NCBI GenBank assembly: GCA_032358165.1
Contig: JAALGY010000062.1
Coordinates: forward strand, 1,116,001 to 1,180,000
From: Diplosphaera chodatii
Taxonomy: Eukaryota; Chlorophyta; Trebouxiophyceae; Prasiolales; Stichococcaceae
Direction: 5' to 3'
DNA: 64,000 nucleotides
This document shows, one piece after another, positions 20,401 to 33,000 of this stretch. Position 1 is the first letter of the stretch. Every line of letters begins with the position of its first letter. Below the pieces are notes generated by a model. That model ran no database searches. It was not told where the DNA came from and saw only the letters and a program-made list of their open reading frames with translations. A program made the position numbers and the translations under genes.

Positions 20401-23400
20401 GTCCACTGGCATGGGTGCAAAGCTGCAGCACCCTACCTTCTGCTCCTCTTTGAGCTCCTTGAGCTGCTTGTCGATGCCCTTGAGCCGGGACTTTGCTGCC
20501 TTGTCCGAGTCTGCGCCCTTGGAGAGAGAGAAGCGCTCCATCTCCAGCTGCAACACCTGCACTCCAGCACGATCAAGATGTTAGCAGCGGCACACGGCAG
20601 CAGAGCCAGCCTACACATCGTGGATGAAGAACACGTGAGGCCTCGTCCGCATTTAGCATTTGAACGACAGCACACCTTCCGGTCGATCTCATCTAGCGCA
20701 AGCGGCTTGCTGGTGATCTCCATCTTCAGCTTGGCGGCGGACTCGTCGATGATGTCGATGGCCTTGTCCGGCAGGAAGCGGTCCGCGATGTAGCGGTTGC
20801 TGAGCTCCGCAGCCTCCACCAGCGCGGAGTCGGAGATGCGCACCCCATGGTGCAGCTCGTACCTGCGCATGGTTCACGCCACATCACTCAGCAACCAATG
20901 CAAATGCCACGCTGCACCTGCGATGGCGGCAGGTCAGCACCGCACATACCACAACGTGCTGTGTGCCGCAGGGCGACGCACCGTTCCCGCAGGCCGCGCA
21001 GGATGGAGATGGTGTCGATGACATTGGGCTCTGCAACCAGGACCTGCTGGAAGCGCCGTTCGAGCGCCGGGTCCTGTTGGCACAGAGTCCGGTGATTGCA
21101 CGTGGTTTCACACGCACTGCTTGATGGCGCGTCAACTTGACACACAAGATTGGCAATCACCATTCAGACTGCATCAGTGCACAGCAGCACCGCACCTTCT
21201 CAATGTACTTGCGGAACTCGTCGAGGGTGGTGGCACCAATGCACCGGAGCTCGCCGCGGCCCAGCATCGGTTTCAGCAAGTTGCCTGCAACAGGTACCGT
21301 GGGATAATTGCAAGGTGACAGGTCGTTGCTATAACCCGAACACCTCTTTTGACATGCAACCAAACTCAGTAGCGCAGCAAAGTAGCGATGCTTATGCACA
21401 CCTGCATCCATCGACCCCTCAGATGCTCCGGCACCAACAACCGTGTGGATCTCATCAATGAACAGGATGATGCGGCCATTGGAATCCGTGACCTCCTTGA
21501 TGACAGCCTGTCAGCGCATGAACTTCAGCATCTCACCATCTCATCAGGAGCACCTTCACTTGCACGGCATAGTACCATATGAGGTGCTGGCATACATGCA
21601 CGCAAGCAGACTCCGCCCACCTTCAAGCGGTCCTCAAACTCGCCGCGGTACTTGGCGCCTGCTATGAGCGCACCCATGTCCAGAGCCCAAATAGTTTTGT
21701 CCTGCAAGTGATTGGGATGATGCATTGGTTTGCAAAGAGTCAAGCAGTCGCAGTCAAGTCGTCAGCACCCACCAGGTCCGTCTAACTCGGTAGGATGGTC
21801 AACAGACCAAGGGGAGTTTGTGCTGATGCAGCAACCTTGTACCCACCTGCAGAGCGTCTGGCACATCATTGTCCACAATCCGCTGGGCAAGGCCCTCCAC
21901 TACAGCAGTCTTGCCGACGCCAGGCTCGCCAATCAGGCACGGATTGTTCTTCGTGCGCCGTGACAGGATCTGGATGGCTCGCCTGTGGTTACAGAGCAGC
22001 TGGTCAGTATACATCTAGTCACCTCACACGCAGACACATGGTCACATTGCCTCTTGAACAGCTTACAGTCGGTGAGTGGTGCTGAAGAGTGGTGCATGTG
22101 AACCTTCACTCCTGGTACATCTGATTCTTGCAGCTGCTCACCTGATCTCGTCGTCTCTGCCTATCACGGGGTCTAATTTGCCGTCGCGGGCAGCGACAGT
22201 AAGGTCGCGGCCATACCGGGACAGAGCTTCATATTTGCCCTCTGGGTCCTGGTCCACCACCCTGTTGCTGCCCCGCACCTGCGCACACGGCGCCAGTGTC
22301 CAGCAGAGTCTGACGGGGAAATGCGGCTGACAGAGCATCCCTGTCGACAAGCGACATTTGCCTGTGGCCATCTGGGCACTCCTGATCACCTGTTTGACAG
22401 CCTCCTTGATCTTGGCTTTGTCCAGGGCCTCCGTTGCCAACACATTGGCACCGAAACGAGAGTCGTCCAGGAATGCCAGGAGCAGGTGCTCCACGCTGAC
22501 AAAGTCGTCTTTCATTTCCTCCTTCAGCTCCTGGGAGCGCCCGACCAGCGCCTCCAAGTTCCGCCCCAGAATCTGAGCAGAACGGTGTGGAATTATGTCA
22601 ACAATCTGCTGCATGATGGGCTGACCACTCAGCACAGCAAGAAGCCCGTGTACACACCCTTGCCCTGTGACCCAGCACACCTGCGAGGAGTCGCCGCTGA
22701 CGCGGGGCTGCCGGCGTATGAACGCCTCTGTGGCGTCCAGCAGCGCCGTCGGGTTGCCCTCGGCCTTGGACACGATCTTGCGCGCCAGGCCGTTGGGCTG
22801 CTCCAGCAGCGCCTTGAGCAGGTGCTCCGTCTCCACAATCTGCTGCGAGTACTGCTTGGCAATATCCGGCGCCGCTGTGATGGCCTGGACACAAACAGCA
22901 GCATGCTGGGAAGGAGGTTGGTTTCAAGTACGCTTCAGCGACAAAGCAGCGACAAATCGGCGGCCTGTGGACAGCACAGCGTAACAGGGACAGGTGTCCG
23001 GAGCGCCTCCCGCTGCCCCGCTTGCACACCTGCCATGCCTTCTCTGTGAACTCGTTCTGGCTAATGCGCTTGCCGCCGCCCCCTGAAGTGCTGGCTGCCT
23101 GCACTCGCACGCTGAGGCGCCTGCACAGGTGAGCTCTCTGGCGTCAAAACTAATGCAGGTCATTAACAGTGACCGCAGCACATGAGCTTGCATGATAGCC
23201 ATCTGCAGTGACATGCAAGCTATGATCCTGTCGATCACCTGTCACTGATGCGCTGCAACCGAGGCGCTGCGCTGTGTGATGGTGCCGGCAGAAGGCGGTT
23301 GCCTGCCAAGCGGCCGCTCACTCCGCCGCCAAGCAGTGCGCTCTGCCGCGCCTGCTGGATCTGGCTGCATTGAGGCGGGACCCCAAAGGTGGCTGCTGTC

Positions 23401-23453
23401 CTGGTGCGGTGACATGCTGCGGGCAACTTGTGCGTTTGGCCTGCAGTCATCAT
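17493..23453 (-). CDS. CLPB3: ClpB-type AAA+ disaggregase, chloroplast (ClpB3 / HSP101 family)
   Basis: Hexameric ATPase that extracts proteins from aggregates. Split into about 23 exons. Exon 1 (from ATG 23453) encodes a basic transit peptide, and exon 2 contains the typical cleavage context VRVQAA followed by [12 protein letters not shown]. Domains in order: N-terminal Clp repeats (23.1-22.4 kb); NBD1 with Walker A GEPGVGKT and Walker B LFIDEIH; middle coiled-coil domain (20.9-20.0 kb, [16 protein letters not shown]); NBD2 with [10 protein letters not shown], Walker A GPTGVGKT and Walker [24 protein letters not shown]; and the C-terminal small domain [15 protein letters not shown]. The last exon ends DSVDI (stop 17493). 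The middle domain separates ClpB from ClpC. Agreement with plant ClpB3 is close throughout; plastid location is inferred from the leader. Confidence 0.95.
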
Positions 23454-23652
23454 GGTGGACAGATCACCATGCATGCATGGCACACCATTGCGCATGTGCC
23501 ATGTTGCAGTTGAGCATCATTGGCATCGTCTGAGCAAGCAGGAGTCGTTGCATACAGTATGCTGAAGACCTAGCAATGTTGTGCATGTTGACAAGCATGG
23601 ACGCTCGTCTGCACGCATACCTGGCAACAGACTGGTCTGCATGACTGTATCT

Positions 23653-23666
23653 GTGTTCGCGAACAC
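23653..23666. promoter_or_regulatory. Candidate heat-shock element (perfect palindrome) between ClpB and bL34m
   Basis: GTGTTCGCGAACAC is a perfect 14-bp palindrome containing nTTCnnGAAn, two inverted HSF units with correct spacing. The next 5-base unit (ACTCC) is only a partial match. It lies 200 bases upstream of the ClpB start codon and 237 bases upstream of the bL34m start. Confidence 0.45.
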
Positions 23667-23902
23667 TCCGTATCTGTTGATCCGAACTTGAATCGTCAGT
23701 GAAATGCAATACTGACACAGCGATGCATCGCAAGACGCTTTTAAGCAGACATGTTCGGAAGCGTCGCGCGCTGTCCAGAACTCGCGGAACACCTGTCTTC
23801 ACTCGAGTCTTCTGGCTGTGGCCTTGTGCAGTACGGGCATGCTGTCAGCTTGCTGTGGCCACAATCCATAGCCGCAGCCAAACTTGTGTCCTCGACAGTA
23901 GC

Positions 23903-24575
23903 ATGGCATTTCTGCGAGCGCAGGCGCGGCAGCTGTTGTGTCGCGTGCAGGGGATCTGCTCAACTGCAGATGCTGCTGCTGCCGGCGTGCCGCGCATTGC
24001 CGGCCAAACATGCACCACTCTGGCTGCAGCAGATGGCCGCACCATAGGCGACATGGACAGCGTCAGCATGTGGCGCGGGTCAGATCGATGGAACGATGAC
24101 GGCTCCTTCATGCAGCACCCAATTGCGGCTACAGCAGCGTGCAGTGCTGCTGCAACAAACCTGCTGTGGACACCCTACGGAATGCAGGGCCTGCGGCCAG
24201 CAATTGCAGCCGTGGTGGTGCAGCCGTCCGCCACCAGTGAGTGGAGTCCTTCCGTTGTGATGTGTGCTGGTCCAACTGGTGAAACCTGCTCGACTGAGTC
24301 GTGCCATGCATGGTGCAACAGGCACCTTGGCGCTGGCGCCTGTCCGGCAGCAGCTGCTGGATGACCCAGAGTGTCTGAACGATGCTGCGTGCGTGTCTGG
24401 TACTGGAGACGACCAGCCTTCACAGCCGGCCATGGAGCTCGTGAAGCGGACGTATCAGCCAAGCGTCATCGTCCGCAAGCGGCGTCATGGCTTCCTGTCA
24501 AGATTGCGCAGCAAGGGTGGCCAGCGGGTGCTTGAAAGGCGGCGGCTCAAAGGCCGCTGGAAGAAGTCGGCCTGA
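23903..24575 (+). CDS. MRPL34: Mitochondrial (or plastid) ribosomal protein bL34
   Basis: Small basic protein of the large ribosomal subunit. Exon 1 (23903-24235) encodes an N-terminal extension of about 110 residues starting [17 protein letters not shown], a plausible organelle presequence. It ends in phase 1 at A|GTGAGT. Exon 2 begins after CAACAG at 24320 and restores the frame. The C-terminus is the unmistakable bL34 domain: [19 protein letters not shown], then [19 protein letters not shown], ending WKKSA. The long extension is more usual for the mitochondrial form. Divergently placed with ClpB. Confidence 0.9.
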
Positions 24576-24816
24576 CCTTTCAGTAGTTTCAGCTAGCTGC
24601 TTGTATGCAGGCTGTTTACTAGTGTTGACGCAACAGCCCCGTCATGTACGGAGCATGCAGAAAACTGCCAACATTTGCTGATGGATCACCATACGCCTGT
24701 TAGGCCCATGCAGCTAAACCACGCAGATGTGCAAACAGTACCTACTTGTATGTTGTCTAATGTCGTCTACTTATCCGCCACAATCTACAACTCACGCACT
24801 AGTTGCTGCACATGTG

Positions 24817-26389
24817 TCATGGGGGCATCATGGCGCCTGTGTTGCCACTGTGCGCTTGGCCATTGCGGGAGGAGCCCCTCGCCCACAGCGACCGCAGCTC
24901 GCTGGTGGTCTTGGACAGCGACTCCTTGGCCTTGGAGGACACTGCAGCCCAGCGCGTCCGCAGGTCGATGGCCGGGGAGGCCGGCTGCCCGCTGTGATCA
25001 TCAGCGCCGGGCTCCCTGCTGTACTGCCGTCTGTGCGAAGCCGGCGGCCAGCTGGCTGGGTAGGCATCACCGCTGTCGCCATTGGCGCTCACACCACCGC
25101 CCACATGGCCGCCACCACTGCCGTCGCGCCCCATTGCGATCGGCGGGCTTGCCGGCTCACCACTGCCAGAGGGGCCTCTGCCATCCTCTGTGCGTCCCAC
25201 AGCTACGGCGCCGCCGCCGCTGTTGCTGCTGCTGAGCACCCCAGATATGTTGCCACTTTCGGCGGCAGCATGAACCGCCGCTGCCCGCGAGGCGCGCGCC
25301 GCCTGCCGCTGCGCGCGGCTGCGGCGGCCGCCGGCGCTGTTGCCGTGCACCGCGATGCGCGCCAGCAGCCGGTCCAGCTCCCACGCCTCTAGCCCCAGCA
25401 GCACATGGCTTGGCGTGGTCTGCTCCGGTGGTCGATACTCGCCAAACGGCAGCAGCTCATTCAGCGACTCGTCCTGCAGCACAATAGAGTAACTTGAGCG
25501 CCGTTTACAAAGGCATTGGGGTGTATCGTGCTGCATTCGAGCCTATCGAAGCTCAGGTCGAGCAGTGGTCCGCTGGTCCGTTGCGAGCGGGCAACACGCA
25601 CCTTGAGGCGCAGCGCCTTGAAGCACATAGGACTGCAAGCAGGACGATGCATCGTCAACAGCAATTGCAAGGGCCTCGTTCCACCATCTTGGAACGAGGC
25701 ATCACTTGTACAGACCCAACGCATGCGAGGGGCTTCTGCCACATGCACGGCAACAGTGTGCGCACCACTCCTGGCTGCGCTGCGCCCACTGCATGATGCA
25801 CTGCAGGTGGAACATGTGCCTGCACCGATGCGATAAGAGTCGGTATGCGAGCATACATCATGGGGTCACGCGAGGGAGTCAGGTTGAGAGCACAAGTCAC
25901 AGTCGTGCTGCAGTACAGGGAGCAACTCTTTTTGCCCACTCACCCGCACAGCGTGGAGTTGCTGGGGTCCTCTTCAGTGAACTCGTCCAGGCATATAGAA
26001 CATACGTCGGGATCCTGCTCCACTTGCTGCGAGGCGACACAATGGTAGGTGTTTGCAGACACGGCTCCAGCACGAGGGCTCTGGACACTTGCAGAGGTCG
26101 CTGGCAGCCGTCACCACCAGCATGTGGCTGCATGCCACTGAAACCAGACAGCAGTACGCTGCGAGGATCACACCGGCACAGCTCGGCGCGACAACTCGAT
26201 GTTGGCATTTGGGACTCCGGTGCCATCCTGCCGCGCCTCCTGCTCGTGTGCTGTGGCCGTGTCATCCTCAGGCGGCGTTGCCACCTCGCTGGCCTCGCTG
26301 CTGCTGACTGCTGCGTCTTCCGCTGTGTGTTCTTTGGTGAAAGACTGCCTTGGAGTGGTGTCGAGTGTAAACATTGACACCTCTGCCAT
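24817..26389 (-). CDS. RHF2A: RING-H2 E3 ubiquitin ligase, RHF1A/RHF2A-like
   Basis: Likely transfers ubiquitin to protein substrates. Exon 1 starts at ATG 26389 (MAEVSMFTLDTTPRQ) and is Glu/Ser/Thr-rich. Three short exons build a RING: CSICLDEF...STLCG, then HMFHLQCIMQWAQRSQE, then CPMCFKALRLK, with the cysteine TGT rebuilt across a splice site. The last exon (about 25490-24817) starts DESLNELLPFGEYR, continues through an Ala/Arg-rich helix (HGNSAGGRRSRAQRQAARA) and a Gly/Ser-rich part, and ends with the conserved tail RTRWAAVSSKAKESLSKTTS. The combination CPMC-x4-LRLKD plus the C-terminal KESLSKTT motif is characteristic of plant RHF proteins. In Arabidopsis RHF1A/2A target a CDK inhibitor; the algal substrate is unknown. 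Confidence 0.82.
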
Positions 26390-27056
26390 GTTTGCAACCT
26401 CGCGCTCTCTACTGCGAGGCAGCCAACGAGCGCAGGCCGCAGACAAAGCTGCGCGACACGCTGTGCGCAACTAGATACTGCTCCAGTGTGGGACATAAGC
26501 ACGAACGTCAGCAACGTTGGCGCTAGTCTTCACCATACGAGCTGCCAAGTGGAGACTTCCCCAGGCCCGAGTGCAGCAGTACGCAGCCAGGCAACTTGCG
26601 GGGCACAGCAGCGCGTTGCCTGTCCAACTTTACGAGACGCTCAGCAAAGTGGGGGTGTGGCGTGCCGCGAAAGACGTGCTGCATGGGATTACCCAATTGC
26701 ACTGCTCGCCTCGTGCCTGCTCAGCCAAAGCCCAGGCGGGGGAAGCACAGCAAGTCCGGGGCGCCGCGCTGCGTACGACGCTCCCAGTCTCGTCTGTGAT
26801 CACAACACGCCAGGATTGGCATGTCCACGGGGAGCAAGCAGCCGCGCGACGTGTGTTGAGGGCCAACGCTGAGGACCTCTGGCACCTCCAAGCAGGCTGG
26901 TACTGCGTGCGTGGCGGCTGCCGACAGCGTCAGAGCGTGACGCTGCCCTGCTCACGCATGCAGCTATGGGGCAGTGCATGTGTGGCGGGCAGGAGCCAGA
27001 TCTGATGTTGGCTAGCAAAATGTGAAAGATACAGAGGCCGTCACAGGGCCAGAGTC
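26390..27056. promoter_or_regulatory. Divergent intergenic region RHF (-) / OPR-PPR fusion (+); may hide a 5' exon
   Basis: About 0.67 kb. Arg/Ala/Ser-rich reading frames on the plus strand (26.55-26.9 kb) could be a transit-peptide exon of the downstream PPR fusion. No splice join was convincing and their starts are not ATG. Confidence 0.35.
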
Positions 27057-30000
27057 ATGAGCCATCGTGGCCCCTCGACAGTCAGCAGCATCAGCAACGC
27101 CAGCCAGCAGCACGCCACCGCCTTGCAGCGAGAGACCAACCGGCAGCTGGTGCGCAGCCGGATGCGCTTTTGCGCTTTTTGCCTGCCAGATTCACTTCAA
27201 TTACCATGCTTGCCAGCATGCCGTCGCACGGCCCTGCGACGTCTTGAGTTGACATTCTGTGCCTGCAGGTGGAGGCCACTCGCGTGGATCGCATTGTGGA
27301 GATTGTCGAGCGCTTTGCTGGTGCGGCTGTTGTCGCTGCCTGTTGCGCACTGCCATGTGAACTTGCACACTCGTCTCTAGAACTCGCCACAGCTTCTGAA
27401 ATCGCTGGTGCTGACTCTCTTGGTTGCTGTTCATCATGCAGCCGACTTCAATGCTGTCAATGTGTCGACGGCATTCCACAGGTGAGATGAGTCAAGTGCA
27501 ACATCTATTGCCCGATATCCCCCTGATACCGACGACCAGGGATTCACAACTCGCTGTTTCCTGCAGGCTGGCAAAGCTGTGGAACTCACCTTCCACCGGT
27601 CCAGCAGATGCTTTCCAAAGCCAGCGTGCAGACCACTGCATTAGGCAGCTGGGAGACCTGGCCCTGCTGCACCTCAGGTCAGGCACCAATGTGGGGGGCC
27701 ACAGGAAGTCGACCAGGAAAACGCCGTGCATGCTGCTAACCACGCAAACCCAACAAATCAATGACTCAGCCATGTGCCCTTCCTACAGGTGCATCCAGGG
27801 GCAGGGTCTCGGCATTGTGGTGTGGTCGCTGGCCAAGATCAACTATGATGCATCGCGCGTGCGGCACCTGCTGCAAGCATTTGCACAGGAGGCAGTGCAC
27901 CGCCTCAACAGCGCCGCGCACAGCAGCGACGCCAGCATCAAGCTGGGCGCCCAGTCGCTCAGCAACATGCTGTACGCATATGCGCTGCTGAACCACCACC
28001 CGGGCACGCAGCTGCTGTCGGCGATTGCCAAGGGCGTGCAGTGGCAGCTGCGCGACTTTTCGCCCCAGGTGAGCAGGGTTCACTGCTCGATCCATCATTC
28101 CAAGCGTGGCTGCAGCAAGCTACAGGATATGTGCACACCTCTGTCATGAAAGTGCAGACATATTACAGATTCCAAATTACGACAGGGGCTGTCCAACACG
28201 GTGTGGAGCCTCGCCAAGCTGGGGGCAGAGCTGAACCAGGACATCGCGCAGCTGCTTGAGGCCGTTTCCGGGGAGGCCGTCAGCCAGCTGCGCGATGTCC
28301 GCGCCCGCGCCAAGTTCATCCCGCAGAACCTGAGCAACATGTGAGCGATTTAACGATGTTGCTGGCAGTATGTTGCACCTTGCCGCCTGTTGTCTGTGGT
28401 CGACTGGCACCAAGTGCTGCTGCTTAGGCATTGCCATAACATGTGCAGGCTGTACGGGTTTGCCCAGCTGGGCGTGCAGCCCAGCCCTGTCATGCTGGAG
28501 GCCATTGCCCTGGAGGCACGCAGGCAATTGTTGGCGTTTGGGCCTCAGGTGGGTGCAGCGGGCCTGGCTCTGCTTGACACTGTACACATTGATCAGGAGG
28601 CTGGGTACACCTGCTGCAGTGCATCCGACTCTGTTGGGCTGACAAGTTCACAATCGTGGTTCGTGCAGGAGTTGACAAACATCCTGTGGGCCATGGCCAA
28701 ACTGACCGGCGGTGCCCCTAAAGGCGAGGAGATGCAGGCATTCATTGGTTGTGCGCCGTCTGCTGCACTGCAGCAGCTCAACGATGAGGCCTCGGTCCGC
28801 AAGGTGGGCTGCAAGGCATGACGGTCCACTGCTTGTGCTTGGTTTTTCATGCAGTCAACCGACACCCGCAGCGATCTGACCTCTGCTTTGCCATGCGGAC
28901 CGCAGGTCAAGCCGCAGACCCTGTCGAACCTGCTGTATGCCTTTGCCGCCCTGGACTGCCACCCGGGCGCTGTCTTCCTGGCCAGTCTTGGCATGGCAAT
29001 AGAGCGGCAGGTGCAGCTGTTCAAGCCGCAGGAGCTGGCGTGCTCCTTGTGGGGCTTTGCCATGCTCAAGCACCACCCGGGGCCAAACCTCATCAACACG
29101 GGGCTGTCGGAGACGCGCAGGCGCGATGTCCGGCTTGTATCAATCATTGTTCTGCATTTGCATGCTTTCAGCCCTTGCAGCTGTGGCAGGCTCGCAAAAT
29201 ACTTTAACTTACGGTGCCATCTGTCCCCTGCAGGCAACTGGACAAGTTCAAGCTGCCAGATCTGATCACCATGCTGTTTGCGCTTGCAAAGCTGGGCAGC
29301 CCAGTGGATGCCAGCGTGGCTGAGGCCGCAGCACATGCTGCCGGCAGCCGTGGCATAGCACTACAGGCATGTAGTTACTTGCATGTCTGTGTAGACTCTG
29401 ATTGGCACGGCTAATATCTTGCACCCCAATGATAGTCGAAGTTACTGAGGTCATGCCTGCTGCATCAGGCGTCAGACTTTGCCAACCTCCTGTGGGCGCT
29501 GGCAGCCAGCAACCAACTGCAGTCAGACACTGTGGCAGCGCTGCTCACGGGCATGGGCGAGCAGCCGGTCAACAGCTTTGATAGAGCGGCGCTGAAGCAA
29601 CTGGCAATGGTTCGGGCGTCGCTGCCGGACCCTGCCACATTTGCCCAGCACGTGCCGCATGCGCTCGAGCAAGCTGTCGACCAGGCTAGCCAGCCTCTGT
29701 GCGGGACAGACCTGTACAAGGTGTGTTGTGGCACTATGCAGAGGCGACACTGGTCTGCAAACACACTGTGCTGCAAGTGTATCTTCCATCTTCGCCACAT
29801 CCTGCCCTTGACTGTACGCCACATGCATGTATTTGCAGGAGTCTGTGTGCAATGAGGTGTCAGCACTGCTGACGGTGATGGAGGTGCAGCACTCTACCAG
29901 CCAGATTATTGCGCAGGGGGCACTTACCATCGATGTCCTTGTGCTCTCACAGCAGGTAAGCGCATGACTGGGACGTTGTCCATGTGAGTGTGTCATAGCA

Positions 30001-33000
30001 GTGACGTAGGACACATCGGCAAGACTCCGCCCCATCTTGCACAGGTTGCAATCCAGTTGGACGGCCCTGGGCAGTTCTTCAGCAACCCGCCTTACCTTCC
30101 GCTGGGTGACACGCTCCTGGAGTGGCGGCTCCTGCTGTCCACGAGTTTCAAGGTGAGCTCCATTCCTGATGTGCTGCTGATGTGATGCATGTATTAGTCG
30201 CTGTACAGTTTGCTTGCTGTTGTTTTCAGTCAACGTCGCCGGAACTTGCGGTGCAATGAGTCGCAGGTGGTGTCGGTGCCATTCTATGCCTGGCAAGCGG
30301 CGGGCAGCCTGGAGGACCGCCGAGCTTACCTGGACCACCTGCTGAGCCTGGGCACCAGCAGCCTGGCATTTGACAAGGCCACTGGCCTCCTGCCGCTGCA
30401 GACCGTGCAGCAGCAGTGGCAGCAGGACGCTGGCCACCGGCAGCTGCCGGACCAGCCGGCTGCTGGCGCCGCCGGTTGGCACGCCAGCCCCAGCTCAGAC
30501 AGCCTGCAACTGGAGGTGCGGCCTGGTTTCATGGTCTGGTGCACTTCGTGCATTGGGGCGGGTGCATTGTTGCCATGACAAAGGAACATTCTTCTGAACC
30601 TCATGTGCACACTGGCCAGGCCAACCTGTGGCACGGCAGCAACGAGCCAGCGGTGGGCCTGCCCTCGGGCCTGCCGCCGCTCGCCACCGGCGCGTCACGC
30701 CCGCTGTCGCAGCCGTCACTGCGGTCTCAGTCGGGCGCGCTGCCAGACAGTCAGGGCATGGGAAAGGCGCGGTCGTCCCTGGGCTCTGCCGGCAGCGGCG
30801 GCGGCGGATTCCCGCTGGTGCAGCCGCCGCCCCCGCCGCCGCGCCTCCCCAGCGGGGGCCCGCCCGTCCCGGATGCAGTCCCGCGCGTCGGCAGCGTGGA
30901 CGGCAGGATGCAGTGGCTGGGATCTGGCAACGAAACCCCGCTGGCGGGTCAGCAGCCTGGATCTGCCTCTGGGGGCCAGCAGGGCCTTCGGTCCGGCAGC
31001 GAGACCGTCAGCGAGCACGGCAGGAGGCTGCAGCGCAGCGACAACAGCAGCAGCTTTGGCGCCCACAGTCACAACTTCAGCAGCGTGCACACCACGAGCG
31101 GCGGCCTCAGCCGTTTCAGCAGCCAGAGCTCGGGGCCCATCTTCGGGGGTCCTGGCATGCCGCAGCGGCCCAGCAGCGTGCGCGCCATGAGCGGCGTGTA
31201 TGGCAGTCAGGGCAGCGGCAGATTGCCGTCTGGCTGCATTGACGAGGACCTGCTCTCAGAAAAGCTCGCCAGCATGTCTGGCATGAGCTCGGGGAGCGGC
31301 GCAATGTACAGGGATGGCTTCATCGACCCGCGCCATCAGTTCATGCTGCAGCAGCGCAGCATGAGCGACGGCAACAGCGTGCACAGCAGCCTCAGCAACG
31401 GCAGCTTTGCCACATGGGCTGGGCACGGTGCTGGGGCTCCGTCAGGGGCGGGCGGCATGTGGCCACCACCCTCCCCCCAGCAGCAGCAGCAGCCGGGCCT
31501 GCCGCCAGGCGTGCCGTCTGTCAGCCCATTTGTGTCGGCCAGGGGCAACACCCCCAACCCTGGAGCAGGACAAGAAGTCAGTAACGGCATGCGCCGGGGC
31601 GCCAGCCCGGCGTCTGCTGGACAGCGGAGCCACAGCTCGCAGCTGCCGTATGGCCAGCATGGCACAGCGCAGGAACAGGCGATGCTGCGTGCGGCCAGCT
31701 GCAGCAACCCTGGCCCAGAGGCGCTGAACAGCCAGACGATCTCCCCGCTGCGCAGCCACAGCGCGATGTTCTCGCAGCAGCAGGCCCGGCGACCACCTGG
31801 CCGTGACCACCGCAAGCAAGGGCTGAAGAGCACCAGCTTTGGCGAGACGAGTCTCAGCACGCACAGCAGCAGCAGCAATGGCAGCCGTACCGTCAGCCAC
31901 GGCGGCCTGAACGTCAACAGTACCAGCACCGGTGTGAACAGCTGCAGCAGCGATCAGATCCCTGTCAGCGACCTGCGGCGGCTGTGGGCCATGGTCTCCA
32001 AGCCCGACTTTGGCCAGGCGCCTGCTGACAGCCCAGATGAGCTTCAGGAGGAGGCCCGCATCGGGAACCTGAAGCGCGTCATTGAGAGCCTGCCCCTGGA
32101 AACTTCAGCGGTCACCACAGCCGCACCGCACCTCAGCTCTCTCAACGGCGCGCAGTTTGCTGCGCTGCTCAAGGAGCTGGCCAGTGACAACCACGCCTTC
32201 AGGGCGTGGCAGCTGTTTGACTGGGTGCGAGGCCTGCCAGAGGACCATGCGCTGGCGCGCCTGTGTGACGCGGACTCGTACACCACCATGATCGCCCTGT
32301 GTGGGCCGTGGCAGCAGCTCCGCCGTGCGCTGCAGCTGATCGCTGACATGCGCACCCAGAACATCGAGTGCGGCGTCCAGGCGTACACAGCGCTGCTGGG
32401 GTCTGCTGTCAAGTGCGGCGAGGCGGAGCTGGCGGTGGATGTGTACGGGCAGCTGCGGGCGCAGGGCTTCCAGCTGGAGCGGCACGTGTTCCACGTGGTG
32501 CTGGAGGTGTTTTTGAAGTTGGGTCGCTGGCAGGATGCCCTCAGCGTCATGGACGACATGGCTGCCCAGGGCCTGGCAGTGGAGGTGCAGACATACAACC
32601 TCATGATAGCCACATGCGTGAAGCTGGGGCAGCCGGACAGCGCCATGGCCATCTACCAGCGCATGTGGAAGGATGGCGTGGCGCCCACCACCAAGACCTT
32701 TGTGTCCCTGATCTCTGCGCTGTCGAAGGGCGCTGATGATGCCATGGACGTTGTGGTTGAGGCCATCAAGTCCGAGGCAGAGGAGGGCAAGACTGAAGGC
32801 AAGCGCTCCGCCACTTACTCAGCGGCCATGGCTGCCTGTGAGAAGGCCGGGCAGTGGGAGCTCGCCGTCAAGCTCTTTGACAAGGTGTCGGACCTGGGCA
32901 TCAAGGCCGAGGTGGGCATCTTCAATTCCATTGTGGCGGCGTGCGCACACAGTGGCGAGCATGCCAAGGCGCGCGCCACCTTCGAGGCGATGCCCGACCA

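Noticed and set aside
23751..23800. Additional heat-shock units near TTCGGAA and GAACTCGCGGAAC
   Set aside because: The spacing between the TTC and GAA units does not follow the 5-base register.
24675..25392. Long plus-strand ORFs opposite the RHF gene
   Set aside because: They are antisense shadows of a GC-rich, Ala/Gly-rich exon whose RING and tail motifs are on the minus strand.
30416..30600. Treating the OPR-RAP part and the PPR-SMR-cyclin part as two genes
   Set aside because: The reading phase is conserved across the intron at about 30.5-30.6 kb, no stop or promoter-like sequence intervenes, and the same architecture is recalled in PPR31 proteins.
30603..31242. Alternative plus-strand frames rich in Arg and Ala over the PPR linker
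   Set aside because: They shadow the Ser/Gly/Gln-rich linker in the main frame, which alone continues into the PPR repeats.
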